NCBI GenBank assembly: GCA_024195265.1
Contig: JAJLRJ010000009.1
Span: 1,301,501 to 1,365,500, forward strand
Direction of reading: 5' to 3'
Source: Dendrophyllia cribrosa
Taxonomy: Eukaryota; Cnidaria; Anthozoa; Scleractinia; Dendrophylliidae
DNA: 64,000 nt
Made by a program: the position numbers and the translations under genes
In this document: positions 1 through 12,300 of the stretch, in pieces
Numbering within the stretch: position 1 is the stretch's first letter
Layout of the letters: each line of letters begins with the position of its first letter
The notes under the pieces: model-generated
Databases searched by the model: none
What the model saw: the letters and a program-made list of their open reading frames with translations, nothing else
Told to the model about the DNA's origin: nothing

Positions 1-443
1 CATGCACGATGATGATCATTGAAAGTGCAGGACACAAGATTGCGTGAGTGTTAAACGCACGTTTTAAAATATATTACCAAATGTCAGAATTGTTTTCTCC
101 TAAACAATGTTAAAGCCTGATAAGGAATATAGTGGCAATTAGTAAAACGTCTTTGTATGATGTAATGAATTTGTAGTGAAAGGAAATGAACATTAATTAG
201 GTCAGAATAGAAATCATATTTAAAACTTTCCGATTCTAGCGAACTGTTTTTTTACGAACCGGGTGACTGATGAGACAGAAGAATTAGATACTCCATATGC
301 ACGCCCCTTCAAAATTATAAGTTGAAGATATCAGCCCATAACAAGTTAAGAAAGCTGTCATTTTCTTAACAAGTTCAATCAGTTCTATTAGCACGATAAG
401 TTTTGCAAAAATTGCAGTGTAACTGTAATCCCTCCTTTTTTAG

Positions 444-672
444 GATTGATCCTTACGAAGGCAACCCAACAAGTGCCTTAACATGGGGTGCCACACTCAA
501 CCATTCGAGGGGAAACGCCAACGTTAAGCCCTTCGTGGCAAACAAGAATTCAAAAGTTCCACGTGTTTTCTTTGTCGCTCTTCATGACATCGCGGAGACC
601 ACAGAACTACTCTGGGACTACAACGATGCTAATTGGCAATTTTATGCAAACAGCCAAACTCTTCTCGAGTAA
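444..672 (+). CDS. terminal exon of a SET-domain lysine methyltransferase-like gene
   Basis: A pyrimidine-rich acceptor ending in TTTTTTAG at 443 opens a frame that ends at TAA (670-672). The encoded segment contains the two hallmarks of the C-terminal half of a SET domain: an asparagine-histidine-serine turn (LNHSRGNANVKP) and, about 30 residues later, a VPRVFFVALHDI strand followed by LLWDYND, which corresponds to the usual E-L-x-Y-D-Y-G. SET domains transfer methyl groups from S-adenosylmethionine to lysine, and the NHS and Y-D-Y segments form the cofactor and substrate site. The arrangement resembles KMT5A/SETD8-like proteins (inference). The third-position tyrosine of DYG is followed by N instead of G. 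Earlier exons must lie to the left of the window, so the gene is partial here. Confidence 0.55.
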
Positions 673-1454
673 GCCAGCTGCAACCATGAAATTGTCAGTT
701 GGTCATTGTCAATGCCACAAGCCATTATCCCTTCTGGATGACCCAGCTACCAAACTAGCCTGAGTGACCGAAGGCTCTTTCCACGTGTTAAAAACATTTC
801 TACATCGCTTTTTCATCGCTGTTCCAAGAGCTTTACAATAGATTAAAAGAGTAGCTCTTCAGTTTCGCAGATTTGTTATTAAAAAAGATAAAAGTAGTAG
901 TAGTTAGTAGTTAATCCATTAGGTTCCGAGTGGAACAAAGGGCGTCGACAATGCTGCGCCAGCGGACCCTATTTGTAGATGTTTTCTTTGCCGTGTGTCA
1001 GGCGACGTTGGCTTCCTTCAGCTCCTCTTCTACTGATCTCCTCCAGGTTTTCACTGGCCTTCCAAACTTCCCAGAATTCCTAAGGACAGTGTTCATGTTC
1101 AAAAAGAGAAAGAAAAATTAGATTTCTTTAGCGATCTGCAATTTTGTAATTTACACATAGCCAAACCTTACCCTAATACCAACATTTTCATGGCTTCAAT
1201 TTACACCCCACCGAGCCTATCAATGGGCCAGGTATAAATTAATTATCAAGGAAAAGACACATCCAGGGACCTAACAATAGGGACCAGGGACCTAACAATA
1301 CAGTATTGTAAAAATAACAATGACCTATTGTTAAGAAACAATACTTAGGATACATCTTAACATAGAAGGGATCCGTGTATCCGGACACAAGACAAAAATT
1401 TGGTCCCCAAGAAAAATCCACCGAGCCATCCATTGGGCCAGGTATAAATTGATT
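673..1454. other. no gene seen; start of a repeat-rich stretch
   Basis: Short open frames here are not supported by any recognisable domain or splice context. From about 1207 the sequence holds diverged copies of a unit containing GGGCCAGGTATAAATT (1227 and 1437), which leads into the tandem repeat that follows. Confidence 0.5.
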
Positions 1455-1646
1455 ATCAAGGCGAAAACCACTCCAGGAAGACAAAAATCTAGTCCCCAGG
1501 GAACATTTGCATAGAGGGAGGTGACATTGGGCCACAGGTATTAATTAATTATCAAGGCGAAAACCACTCCAGGAAGACAAAAATCTAGTCCCCAGGGAAC
1601 ATTTGCATAGAGGGAGGTGACATTGGGCCACAGGTATTAATTATCT
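1455..1646. repeat. two tandem copies of a 96-bp unit
   Basis: The unit beginning ATCAAGGCGAAAACCACTCC occurs at 1455 and again at 1551, nearly identical over 96 bp. The second copy runs directly into the terminal repeat of the transposon at 1643. Confidence 0.85.
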
Positions 1647-2130
1647 AACTGGATTTGACAAAACATGGCTGCCAAGACTGAGACAGGCCAACCAATTGAA
1701 TTTCAGTCAAAGTCTTAAAAAGTCTCCTCTGCCCACCCCTGTTCCTCGGACACACAACACCGGCTCCCCAGCCACCCACCCACGGTTAGCCCTGACCAAG
1801 GCGGCCCAACCACAGGCCAGCTAAAAAAATTTTCACTAAAACTGACTGCACTAACATTTATTAAAACGGATTTCAACTCGAAATACAACAGACCAACAGG
1901 TTGAATTCCACTCAAAGTGTCAAAACTCCCCCCTCCCCACCCCTGTGGTTTTGACGCACAACCCCCAGACAACCAGCGGCTGTTAGCCCTGTCCCTGGGC
2001 TATGTCGCAGCATATCGGGTTACGGCAAGCCCCCTCAATTTTCAGCGACGGGAGTGGCTTGGACATGGGCCGGGCCCATGTCCAAGCGAAAAGTTAGCGA
2101 GCATGTTTTGTCAAATCCAGTCAGATATAT
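1643..2130. mobile_element. non-autonomous DNA transposon (MITE family A, copy 1)
   Basis: The left end carries CTGGATTTGACAAAACATG (1649-) and the right end its reverse complement, ending in a (TA)n microsatellite. The interior has no coding capacity. A second, shorter copy in opposite orientation lies at 12180-12510 and shares the interior (for example the ACACACAACACCGGCTCCCC region), so this is a dispersed family. Insertion into TA-rich sequence hides the target duplication. Confidence 0.7.
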
Positions 2131-3711
2131 ATATATATATATATATATATAGATTTGTAGAGATGGATTACTTGGTCGAAGACATTTATTCACTGCTACT
2201 CAGAGTTTCATGCTTCTTACGAAGCAATCATCAGGCAACTGCCTACAATAATGGATACATAGAATACATACAAAATTTGAAATTACAGAACAATACCTAA
2301 TGGCGTGACGTGCGGAGATATGATTGGTTAACTAAACGAATACGCTTCTATTGTTCAGTGTTGACATTTCGGGTCTGCATATGATGAAATATTTTTCCCA
2401 TAAACATAAATTACAACGCTTGTTTACATTTGAATACGATCTTGCTTGTTTAATCTTACGCCATTTGATGTTGTAAATGACGTCTCTTTCTTTTAAGCTC
2501 CAGATGTATTTGCTTAATTCTGTTGCATGCTTGTATTTTTCATTTCTAAATGAGCATACATGATTTCTGTATCTTAATTTAAACGCTGTGTCACAAATAT
2601 ATATATATATATATTTAAGCTTATTATTTATATTTATATATATTTAAGCTTATTATTTATATTTAAGCTTACATTAAGCTTATATTTTTGCTTAATTTTG
2701 ACGGTGGCTTTACTTTTGTACTGACGGGCGACGGGAGAAAAAATGTTGGGTGTTACCCAACAATAATTAGACTGTGGGTTCAAGGTTTATATGGGCTGAC
2801 AGTTGGCAAGGGGTCAGCCAAAAGTCTATAGAAACTGAAATTGAGCAGTGTAATTGTTTTTAACTCACCCAATGGTGGTGTTAATTTTTAAATTATTCTT
2901 AGGTGGAAAACAATTATTTATGTGAGAAAATTGTGCAATTCCTTTTGGCACTCAAAACAGGTAAAGGGTTGGCCACAGTTGCACACTGTTTCTAGACTCT
3001 CAGTCTATGCAAACAGCAAGCTCACTAATATTCCCCACATCTGTGTGCACATATGTAAAACATTTCATTTTCGGTCAAGGTGAGAAAAAAGGTAATAAAA
3101 GATAAAGGGAATCTCGGTTGAAAAATAGTCAGTTTGCTCAAATGTAAACTTACTGGTTCTCTTCGTAAACTAGTCTTTGGATTTATAGTTGATATCTCTG
3201 TAACTGGTTCGAATGTGAGTGTTTGGTTTTCCGTTTAAATATCCTAGGGATCACCCTCCTTTCATTATGGTAATTTTTTTACATCATTGCGAGGTCAGAT
3301 AATATGGAGTCTACTAAAAAGATTTTACGGTTACCATAAATCATACATTTGTTAGCATAATACGCACTAGATACACATACATAACTCTAATTTCACGCAA
3401 TGCTTACTTTAGCCTGCTGGCGTATTGAAAGCGCAACACCACGCACTGACATCGTAATCTCCCATCAGACTTTACGGAAACAAACATGGCGGTGCAAGCG
3501 AAATTAGAAAGCAGAAAAAGCAGCAACAATAATTATTAATCGCCTAGTTTTCAAACCAGTTAATATAAAATTATCTACTTCAAACTCTAAAATCAATTTT
3601 ACACAAACACCAGCTAATAACAAAACTTTTTTTTAGTTGAGATTTGCTTTAACCATAAAACCCCTTCATACATATTTATTAATGAAGGTTGCACAATGTT
3701 CTCTGTTTCAG
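2131..3711. other. intergenic, no gene recognised
   Basis: AT-rich DNA with a (TA)n run (about 2128-2152) and short repeats of TATTTAAGCTTATTATTTAT between 2600 and 2690. No protein domain or RNA gene was seen. The 5' exons of the downstream HECT gene may lie here, but I could not place them. Confidence 0.4.
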
Positions 3712-6700
3712 GATGATGGTCTTTTAGAGACATGCTTAAACTGCAAAAAATTAATTTTCATGTCAGAACTGCCTAGTCACATTGAAAGTTGTTGGTAAGT
3801 TAACATGAGGAAGCTTAGAATTTACCCAATCAATAAACCAGGAATAACAATTTTTATTGATGTTATTTTTAAGACAATTAGTATAGGTAATCATACGGTT
3901 TCGAGTTCAATTTGGGATTAATTTGCACAAGTGAGTTTTTCAAAAAGCTCAAAATTGCACGAGCCGCTTCGGCGAGTGCAATTTGAGCTTTTTGAAAAAC
4001 TCCCAAGTGCAAATTAATCCCAAATTTGAACGAGAAAACCGTATGATTACTTATTAATAATTATACATGAAAAAATTTGCATCCATTTTTGTTTGGAAAT
4101 TTTTTCTTTTTTTTTGCCAATTTGTAATTTGCACTGGTGTTACACTTTTTGCACTGGTGTTACACTTTTTGCACCGGTGTTACACGTTTTGCACTGGTGT
4201 TACACTTGAACTGCACTGCTCTTAGCCAATCAGAATCGAGTAATTTTTTCATGTATATTATTATTATTAAAAACAATAATTTATATTACTATTACATATT
4301 ATTTAAATAGTAATATTGTTATTAATGTTATTTAAAGACAAATATTATTAATTATATTGTAAAAAACTGACCTCTGCATGCTTCAAGTAGTGAAAATAAT
4401 GCATCTGATTCCGAGATACTCTTTTTTATATTGGAGTTCTGGAAATGATAAAATACATCAGAGCACCAGTGAGAGTGATCAAGCTACTTCCATCAAAGGA
4501 ATTACAGTCAGAACAACCAGCAGTAGTTGTACCAGTACTAGCAGCACTGCCTGCAGTCCCTCAGTGAGTGGTGGGTCTAGCAATAGCAGCACTACTTACA
4601 GCCTTCCATTGATAGGTGGTGTTAGCACCAGCAGTAGTAGTCTCAGCATCCCAATGATTGGTGTTACTGGCAGCCTCCAATTACCTGGTGGTGTTAGTAC
4701 TAGCAGCACAAGCCTCAGCTTCCCACTGAGTGATGCTAGCAGCATCCTCCCTTCAATAGGTGTTGATACGGCATGTGGTACTACCAGCAGATCATTATCA
4801 AATACGGAAGGTAATTAATTTCAATAATTGTAGGTTCTGTTTAAAAAAGGCGCCTTTTTTGTCATTAGGTCGCATGCAAAAAAAGGTGACGTTTTTACAT
4901 GGAGCCCTTCAATTTATTGGCATAACAAATAAGTTTCATGCAAATGATGTAGACATGGCACTTCAGATAATCTGTCATTCACATATCATTTTCCTTGGCC
5001 CAAATTGCAACAGTCAGTAGATGGAATCCTGTGATTTTGTTGACATAGATAAAAAATGTTTTTAGCAAATACAAGATCAAAACTTGCTTTTTGTACTGTC
5101 ATTTTATCTTCCTCAATTTCCTTTTTGTTTTTTGTCATAAGTTTCTATAGCATCTTTGAAAGAGATATTTCCACACATGAAAGAAGATGACTTGAAGGAT
5201 GTGTATCAGGATAATTTTCTGGATGTTGATGCTACCATCACAGAAATATTGAACAAGTCCTCTGCAGGTGATGTCAATGTGCTTTTGCCCTTTCATAACC
5301 ATGAGTGCCATTGCACTGATACTATCTTGTTATTTTAGCTACGTTGGTTATACAGCTTGAGGCATGTGCTGTAAATGATACATAACATGAAAATTGCAGT
5401 AATCGAAGGCATTGGTGGAAAAAGGGCCTTAGCATATATGCTTATAATGCAATAACAATAATAACAATTATTGCTTCATTAGCATGTCTGCTAGAGCCCT
5501 TTTTCTAACAATTAAAATCATAAATAGTTTTAACTTACTGAAATAACTACAAAATTACATAGTCAAATCACTAAAGATATTTCAATGTTTATAAAAAAAG
5601 CCAGCAGTTGACCTCGGTAACAAAGTGAACTGAATTTAAGATACATGTATGTAGCAAAATGTGTAGAAAACAACATTATTAAAATAAGTTAACTCACTTT
5701 CGTCTTCAGTCTCCACTCTTGATGTGTAAGTTGTCTGTACCATAAAAATAATGTTGAAATTGAATGAACCTTAATATAATGTATTTTCTCTTTTAAAGGT
5801 GATACCGTCGATACCCTATTAGATCAGAGAATTCCAACAGCATGGAACAGATCTTATCAACTCTAAAGCCTAAGGGGTACGTTCCACTCAGAATCAGTGT
5901 TAGACGAGAACACATATTTGAAGACAGCATAACCTTCTTCAAGAAAAGGGATTATGACATCAACAAACCTGCTGTTGTCTGTTTTGAGGGTGAAGCAGCT
6001 GTTGATGGTGGTGGACCTGGGAGAGAGTACTTTACTCTACTCCTCCAATCTCTTCTTTCACCATTGACACATGTTAAGCTGTTTGAAGGTACCAGTTTCA
6101 TTGTGCAACCATTGCACAACACAGATGCCTTAAGAGCAAGCATGTTTAAAGTAGCTGGCAGAATGATAGCTGCAAGCATAGTCAATGGTGGACCATCATT
6201 CCCCCACCTTTCACCAGCAGTATACAAGTATTTGACATCACCAAGCACTGAAAACGTACTTGCTGACATAACAAGGAGTGATGTTGTAGACTATGAAGTC
6301 CTTGAAGCAATTGACAAGGTGTGTATGAAATTATTCCCTTAAACCCTAAAATGAAAACAAATATTGGCCAGTCCTCCAAAATTCGAACTAAACACGCTAA
6401 TACTTAATTGTGGTCATAAAGTTAAATTTTTGAGGCCCTTCAAAGTCATTACCAGGTCCAAGTCTCATAGCACATAATGTTTTCCAGGTTGATGCTGCCA
6501 CAGTGGACAACATGAATGAGGTGTACAGTGTGTTGCCCAGTTTCCGGCCAGTACCAGTTTCCGGCCAAAAAACAATTACGTCGGTTATGTTCTTCGGAGT
6601 TTTTAATTTTCGTCCACCGATGCGTTCCGAAAGAAAGACGAACATTTCCGCTACACATTGGTGATTTTGGCGTTCTTTTTGAACAAGGAACGGCTGAGGA

Positions 6701-8581
6701 AGGAAATGTTTTGTCCAGGTGATTGAACGTTTAGCGATTAATTTTGGCTCGTTTCACTGCACATCAAAACTACCGTAGATAAACAAATAGCTCGTTTCAC
6801 AGGAAATATCTCAAGGAGCTTCATAATTTTTGGACAAATATTAGATTAAAGATGAAAGTGATTAGGGAATCTATCATCGTCAGCTGGAATAGGGCTGTTC
6901 CTGAAATTTTAGCAGTCAACTCTCAGCGAAGATTTCGACCTAGTGTGCCAGTTTCCGGCCACTAAAAGACACATTGCTCAAAACCTATTTCTTATTAAGT
7001 GAAAGAACCGAATATTAAAATTTCCTGGTCGAGAAATTAAAGATACATGTGTTAGTGTAACAAAGATTACGAATTAACAACAGCTTATGCATGTATAGCG
7101 TGACTAAAAGTACGTAAGTCATGATTTGTTTTTGTAGTAGTCTGTCAACAAACTGCGGAAGACACGCTTCCGGGTCACTAAGGTCATACGTATTTTGAAT
7201 AGTAAAACAGTAGGCGACAAAGCTTAATATTGAAACTTACCTGATATTTATAACTAGGCGACCACTATTATCAAGGGACTTACAAGTCGGTTTACGTCGA
7301 GCGGTTTCAAGGAAAATTTACTTTAAGTCGGTGGCCGGAAACTGGGCTAGCTGGCCGGAAACTGGGCAACTTACTAGTTTTGCGAAAAATGGTATAATTT
7401 CTTTAATACTTGGGGAAGGTCGCCAACCATTTAACGTTTTAAAGGTAAGTAAATGAACTGTCTTTGAAAGGAAATTGAGAAATTTTCCGTGCAAAACAAA
7501 GGAGTTATAGCGATTACAAACTAAAGTGGCCGGAAACTGGGCAACATACTGTATTGTGAAGTCCAAACTCTTCTTGCAGATGCTGGTTTCCTCCAAGTAC
7601 TATCAATGTGCAATAAGTTAGAAGCAATAACCGCATTATGTGTACATTCTGTCATCCTGTCAAGAAATGCTGAGCTAGACCAGTTTTCTCTTGGCCTTGC
7701 ACCTGTCCTTGGACTGGCCAAGAAGTACCCTTATGTAATGAAGTCGCTGTTATTCAGTTGCTTGGAGCCAGCATCGGCCAGTGTTACACCGGCAGTATTT
7801 AAAGGCTTGTTGGTTTTTGAAGAAGTACAGGAAAAAGTAAAAGAGTTCTTCCTAGAGTACATAGATAAGGAAGGTAAGGACTTATTTTAAAGACCTGTGT
7901 GTTTTTTAAGTGAATATTAAAAATAAAATTATAAAGTGATTTGGGTATAGTCCCATCAAAAACATGTCTAAATATGGGTATTTCAGTGCCACTGATAGTA
8001 AATGCTTGGTTACTAGCCATCAATAGAGATGCCTAGTCTACAATGTAACATGTTTTAACAGTGTCACATGGTGGACCACTGTAAATAGTTTAACCAATAT
8101 CACATTGCAAACTTTCAACTTGCTTGAATCGGCATTATAGACACTTTTTAAAAAAAATGTTCATGTGTATTTAGTGATGTAAACACTATTTATTATATAT
8201 TTTTAGGTTCAGAAGTTTGGCTCCTTTGATTATGCTCCAGGACTGATGTTATTTGTGTCAGTGGCTCTTACGACTGTATTACACACTCGTGTCTGTTTAG
8301 CAACAGATCAGGCTTATTCAATTTGTGTTTTTTTTACAGCCCACGGATTACCAGATCTCTTAATGTTCTGCACTGGGATCAATCAAGTACCACCGTTAGG
8401 GTTTCACAGTCCTGATAAAATAACTGTGTTGGAACTTCAGCCGGAATATGGACCCCTTCCAAATGCCAATACGTGTCCCCAGGAACTTGAACTGCCATGT
8501 ACACATGACAATTTTGAGAGTTTTAAAGAAAGCTTAAACAAAGCTTTGGACATCCAAGGCAGTGGTTTTGGTATAGTGTAG
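3712..8581 (+). CDS. HECT-domain E3 ubiquitin ligase gene, G2E3-like, multi-exon, one exon split by a transposon
   Basis: Exons that can be supported: 3712-3794 (UBZ4-like finger, C-x2-C-x11-H-x3-C, flanked by TTTCAG and GTAAGT); about 4382-4810 (Ser/Thr-rich linker, donor GAAG|GTAATT); 5151-5267 (CUE-like ubiquitin-binding helix bundle); about 5822-6318 (HECT N-lobe with DGGGPGREYF); 6488-6523 plus 7554-7873 (C-terminal part of the HECT domain, split by the element at 6526-7551); 8340-8581 (C-lobe end with the catalytic cysteine, NTC at 8474-8476, stop TAG). HECT ligases take ubiquitin onto that cysteine and pass it to a substrate lysine. Phases agree for most junctions. The acceptor near 5822 is weak, because the obvious AG at 5799 leads into a stop. 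The first exon is not identified. Whether the gene still works depends on splicing out the insertion. Confidence 0.75.
3884..4056. repeat. long imperfect inverted repeat (fold-back element)
   Basis: Arms starting GTAATCATACGGTTT and ending with AAACCGTATGATTAC pair over about 80 bp each around a centre at CGAGCCGCTTCGGCGAG. It lies in an intron of the HECT gene. A second short element bounded by TACATGAAAAAAT (4066) and ATTTTTTCATGTA (about 4243-4256) abuts it. Confidence 0.75.
4132..4206. repeat. four tandem copies of a 19-bp unit
   Basis: The unit GCACTGGTGTTACACTTTT is repeated four times with a few substitutions, inside the short AT-rich element next to the fold-back repeat. Confidence 0.85.
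6526..7551. mobile_element. TA-flanked DNA transposon (pogo/Tc1-mariner-like, non-autonomous) inserted in a HECT exon
   Basis: The left end starts CAGTGTGTTGCCCAGTTTCC at 6526 and the right end is its near-perfect inverted copy ending at 7551. Both sides are flanked by TA (6524-6525 and 7552-7553). The GTTTCCGGCC motif recurs next to both termini and internally (6561, 6951, 7330, 7350), a common feature of transposase-binding subterminal repeats. No transposase frame is present in its 1,026 bp. Removing the element and one TA restores continuity of the HECT reading frame, which shows the insertion is exonic. The TA duplication and CAGT start point to the Tc1/mariner-pogo group (inference). 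Confidence 0.85.
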
Positions 8582-9349
8582 TTTTGTGCCAATTAGTTGG
8601 CAGCTTGTCTTATTAGGAGACTACAGTTGATTGTTGTGTTTGGTTCAGGATTTTGACGGAAGAGTAATGACATACAGTTATAAATTTCATAACAGCAACC
8701 CTCAGAGTTTAAGACAGTAGATTGTGTCATTGCAATTCATGTTATAGCATGATTATCTTAGCATATTTGTATTACAACATTTGATATTTTAACAATACAG
8801 AATAACTTGCATGCACATAGATACATGGTTACAGTAAGTTACCGTATACATGCAGCTTACATTGTCAAACATCACGCTAAATTTCAACTTATTGGAAAAG
8901 GAACCGAAAACAAATTATGAGAGAATAATACATCGTTTATTAATTATTTGAACTGATAAGATCGACTGTTAAATCTTTATATCACAAGATTTCATTATTA
9001 CTGTTGATTCTTTTACAAAATGAAATAAGTTTGAGAAGTAATAAACATTCCTATATTGTTATGGTTAAAGTGTGACACTTTTTCTCTGCAGTTTACATCC
9101 AGAATAATATATTGAGCAACAATAAGTATTTACTTATATACCATACAGATGTATGTCAAGGTGTCCTCTCCTGCGTCATGTCTCAGTTAATAGGCGCTAC
9201 TTGAGCAGTGAGTAGGACCATAGTTAATAGAACAGTTCTATTAACTATGGTAGGACCACACAAGTTTAGGCAATGAATGTCATAAGGTTTACAAACGGAT
9301 TTTCTGCATTAACACAGATGGCAGTTTACAAATGTATGAATTTTGCTTC
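8582..9349. other. intergenic between two convergent genes
   Basis: This holds the 3' ends of the HECT gene and of the minus-strand integrase-core gene. A 35-nt perfect inverted repeat (ACCATAGTTAATAGAAC and its complement around one A) sits at 9217-9251. Nothing else was recognised. Confidence 0.5.
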
Positions 9350-12300
9350 TCATTGCATGCAAATGTTAGGTTGCTGTTCATTTTCCAAACAGTCCTGAAC
9401 AAAAGACAAGGTTTTCATGTATAGATCAATACCATGACTATCGCTGGCATCCAATGGGTTTATTGAAGCTTTCAGCTCATCATAGTCTGCTTCGTTCAGT
9501 GGACAATTGACAGGAGGAACTTCCACGCCTTCCATTTCAAGACTATTCCACTGGTTGCATGGTAATGGCCCATTCCAGTCAATGCCATAAGCTTCGATCT
9601 AAAAACATTATTAAATATACATATATAATACAATTTTAGATAGAAAATTTCTAGAGACAGTTACTCGAGTTTCACGCACTAAGCGATCATCAGACTGTGC
9701 CGTTGGAGGCAGTAGAAATAAAATTTAAACTAAATTAAGGAGGGCGGTTGGAATGATCCTGCTTCTGATTGGCTGCATAGAACTTATTTTCATGCCGGCA
9801 TTTCGTAATCAACTCAGATCTCTTGTTGAGGAGTGAAGACCTGTCGGCAGTTAAGATGCATAGCTTCTCAGACAAACATAGATTGCATCGGGAAGGATGA
9901 CCCTTGTAAGCGCTTGCTCGTTTAATAATAGACCATTTGATGGAGTAATCGGTGCCATTGTCCTTTAGATCCCAGATGTATTTTGAGAGGACTGTGTCGT
10001 GCGAGTGTTTGCGGTGGTTGAACGAAAGCTTGTGGTTGTTGTACCTTGTTTTGAAACTATGTTCTGTCATCCCGATATAAACCTTTGTATCACCGGAAGT
10101 AGGGGTGACATCGGCTTGATAGACAATACTACCGGTAAGACACGCGCCATCGAGAGGGCAAAGGGCCTTGTTTCTGCAGTTACATTTGTTAGTTTCCATG
10201 TTAGTGTTAGTATTGTTGTCATTTCCTAGGATTTTTGCGTTGTGGCGTTTGATGATGTTTTCCATGTTACTTGTGCAGCTATAGCTGACTTTCACATTGT
10301 TTCTGTTAAACAGCTTGTGGAGAGTGTGTGTTTTAGGGAAATGTTTATCAATCAAGCAAAGGAACGATCTAGCAACATTCGTCTGGACATTTTCGCTGAA
10401 AGGTGGGTTAAACCAAATGATGTTTCTTGGTCTGTTTCTGATTCTGGCCCTTATTCGGTTCCCGCTTTCCGTATATTGGATACTCTCACGGTAGCCGCTG
10501 GTCTTGAGGGCATCATTGTAGATCTTTGAGGCCTTGTTGAACTCATCAGAGTCGTACGATAAGCTTGAGATTCTAGTGCTTATAGTCGCTGGTAAGTGCT
10601 TGATGATAGAAGGGGGGTGATTAGACTTAGCATTAATATAGAGTGGGTTGTTGTCTGGCTTTCTATATGGGTAAAACTTTCCAGTAGCGAGATTTAATGT
10701 CACATCCAGGTAGTTCACAATTTTCAGATTTGATTGGGCTGTGATTTGTAAACCGAGCTCGCTGAGGATTTTTGAAAAATCCTTTCTCGTTTTGTCAAGA
10801 GATCTTGCACCCATATTCTTGAACACTGCCAAGCCGTCATCTCTGTAGAGGCCGATGTTTCCTCTAGGGTAGGCGGATGTTAGTTTGTGTAGGATATATA
10901 GACCTACTAGCTCACACACTTCTGCACCATCATAACAACCCATTGCGACGTCGAACATAGGAGAATCGCCATTCTTGACCCACGGTTCATTTTTGTTGAA
11001 CAGCAAGGTTTTCCTAGAGTGCATGATGATCTCCACATCTTCATCCGAAACGGTGGTGTGTTGTCTCGCATAATTCAGCGATTCTAACAGGAGGGCTTCA
11101 GATATAGACGGGTAAAAATCAACAATATCAAACACCAGGAAGGAATGCTTGTTCTTGTCCTTTATTTTGGAGAACCAATCGATTACTGAATGTGTGTTCT
11201 TCCATTGATTGACGTTAGATTTGGATTTGATGCTGTTGTTAATTCTGTCCAGTACTTGTTTGCTGATAAGTCCAAGGTTGTTTTTAGCTGGGTTAATTAG
11301 TCTGCACTTCGGGTTATTTAGGAAGTTGTCTTTGTGATCTTTAAGGGAGATAAAAGCCTGCCTTCTTGTCATTGTCTCGACTCTATCGCCAATGTCGAGT
11401 TCGGTGGTGATGTCTTTCAGTTCCTGGTTCACGCTACTAGTGGATTGTTCGTCTGATTTTCGGTAGCTTTTGGTGATGTTTTCCTTTAGCAGTTTCTCAT
11501 GCTGGTTCTTGTCTAGTTTGTAGATATTTCTCGTCTTGTCTGCAAACACGAGAACCTTATCAGACGAGTTGATCTTTCTGACATCCCGCTTTAGCTTGTC
11601 TTGGAAGCTGTTCCTGACCTTCTTGAACCTTATATTTTCCACCATCTTGTAAACATCGTCTTCAAACGGCTTTAGTTCTTCGATTGGCGGTGGGCATTTC
11701 CGAGACTTCAAATTGAACTTGTTAAGTTGGCGCTCAGCAGTTGGATTAAGGAAGAAAAACGCTTTCCATCGCATCCGTTTTATAACACTTTCCACTTTGT
11801 CGAGCAAATAGGTCATGAATGTGGTCGTTGGAGGGATTGGGATATTCTTCATAGAGTAGTCGAATTGAAGCTTTTCCATCTTTGTTGGAACTTGTGAAAC
11901 AGAGAGTGCTCTACTTAATAGGAGCAGAAATAAACAGAGAAACAATATAAAAAGTGTTTCACGCAGTCGTAGGAGTGCTCGATGCAAATACATGCAGAGC
12001 GAGATACAATTTTAGATAGAAAATTTCTAGAGACAGTTACTCGAGTTTCACGCACTAAGCGATCATCAGACTGTGCTGTTGGAGGCAGTAGAAATAAAAT
12101 TTAAACTAAATTAAGGAGGGCGGTTGGAATGCACCCGTGAAACACTTTTTATATTGTTTCTCTGTTTATATATATATATATCTGGCTGGATTTGACAAAA
12201 CATGCCTGAACAGTCGCTGGGGTCTGGGGGTTGTGCGTCAAAATCACAGGGGTGGGGAGGGGGTAGTTTTGACACTTTGAGTGGAGTTCAACCTGTTGGT

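Larger units (their letters stand above)
9628..12131 (-). mobile_element. Penelope-like retroelement with 128-bp direct repeats (pLTRs)
   Basis: Near-identical 128-bp repeats (9628-9755 and 12004-12131; one C/T difference seen) flank a reverse-transcriptase frame on the minus strand. Direct pseudo-LTRs, an RT joined to a GIY-YIG endonuclease and hammerhead ribozymes in the repeats are the known signature of Penelope-like elements. The element lies in intron 2 of the integrase-core gene, in the same orientation. Confidence 0.85.

Noticed and set aside
5952..6379. Minus-strand frames of 105 and 65 codons
   Set aside because: Antisense shadows of the HECT N-lobe exon.
9999..10529. Plus-strand frames of 76 and 95 codons within the Penelope element
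   Set aside because: Shadows of the 752-residue minus-strand RT frame.
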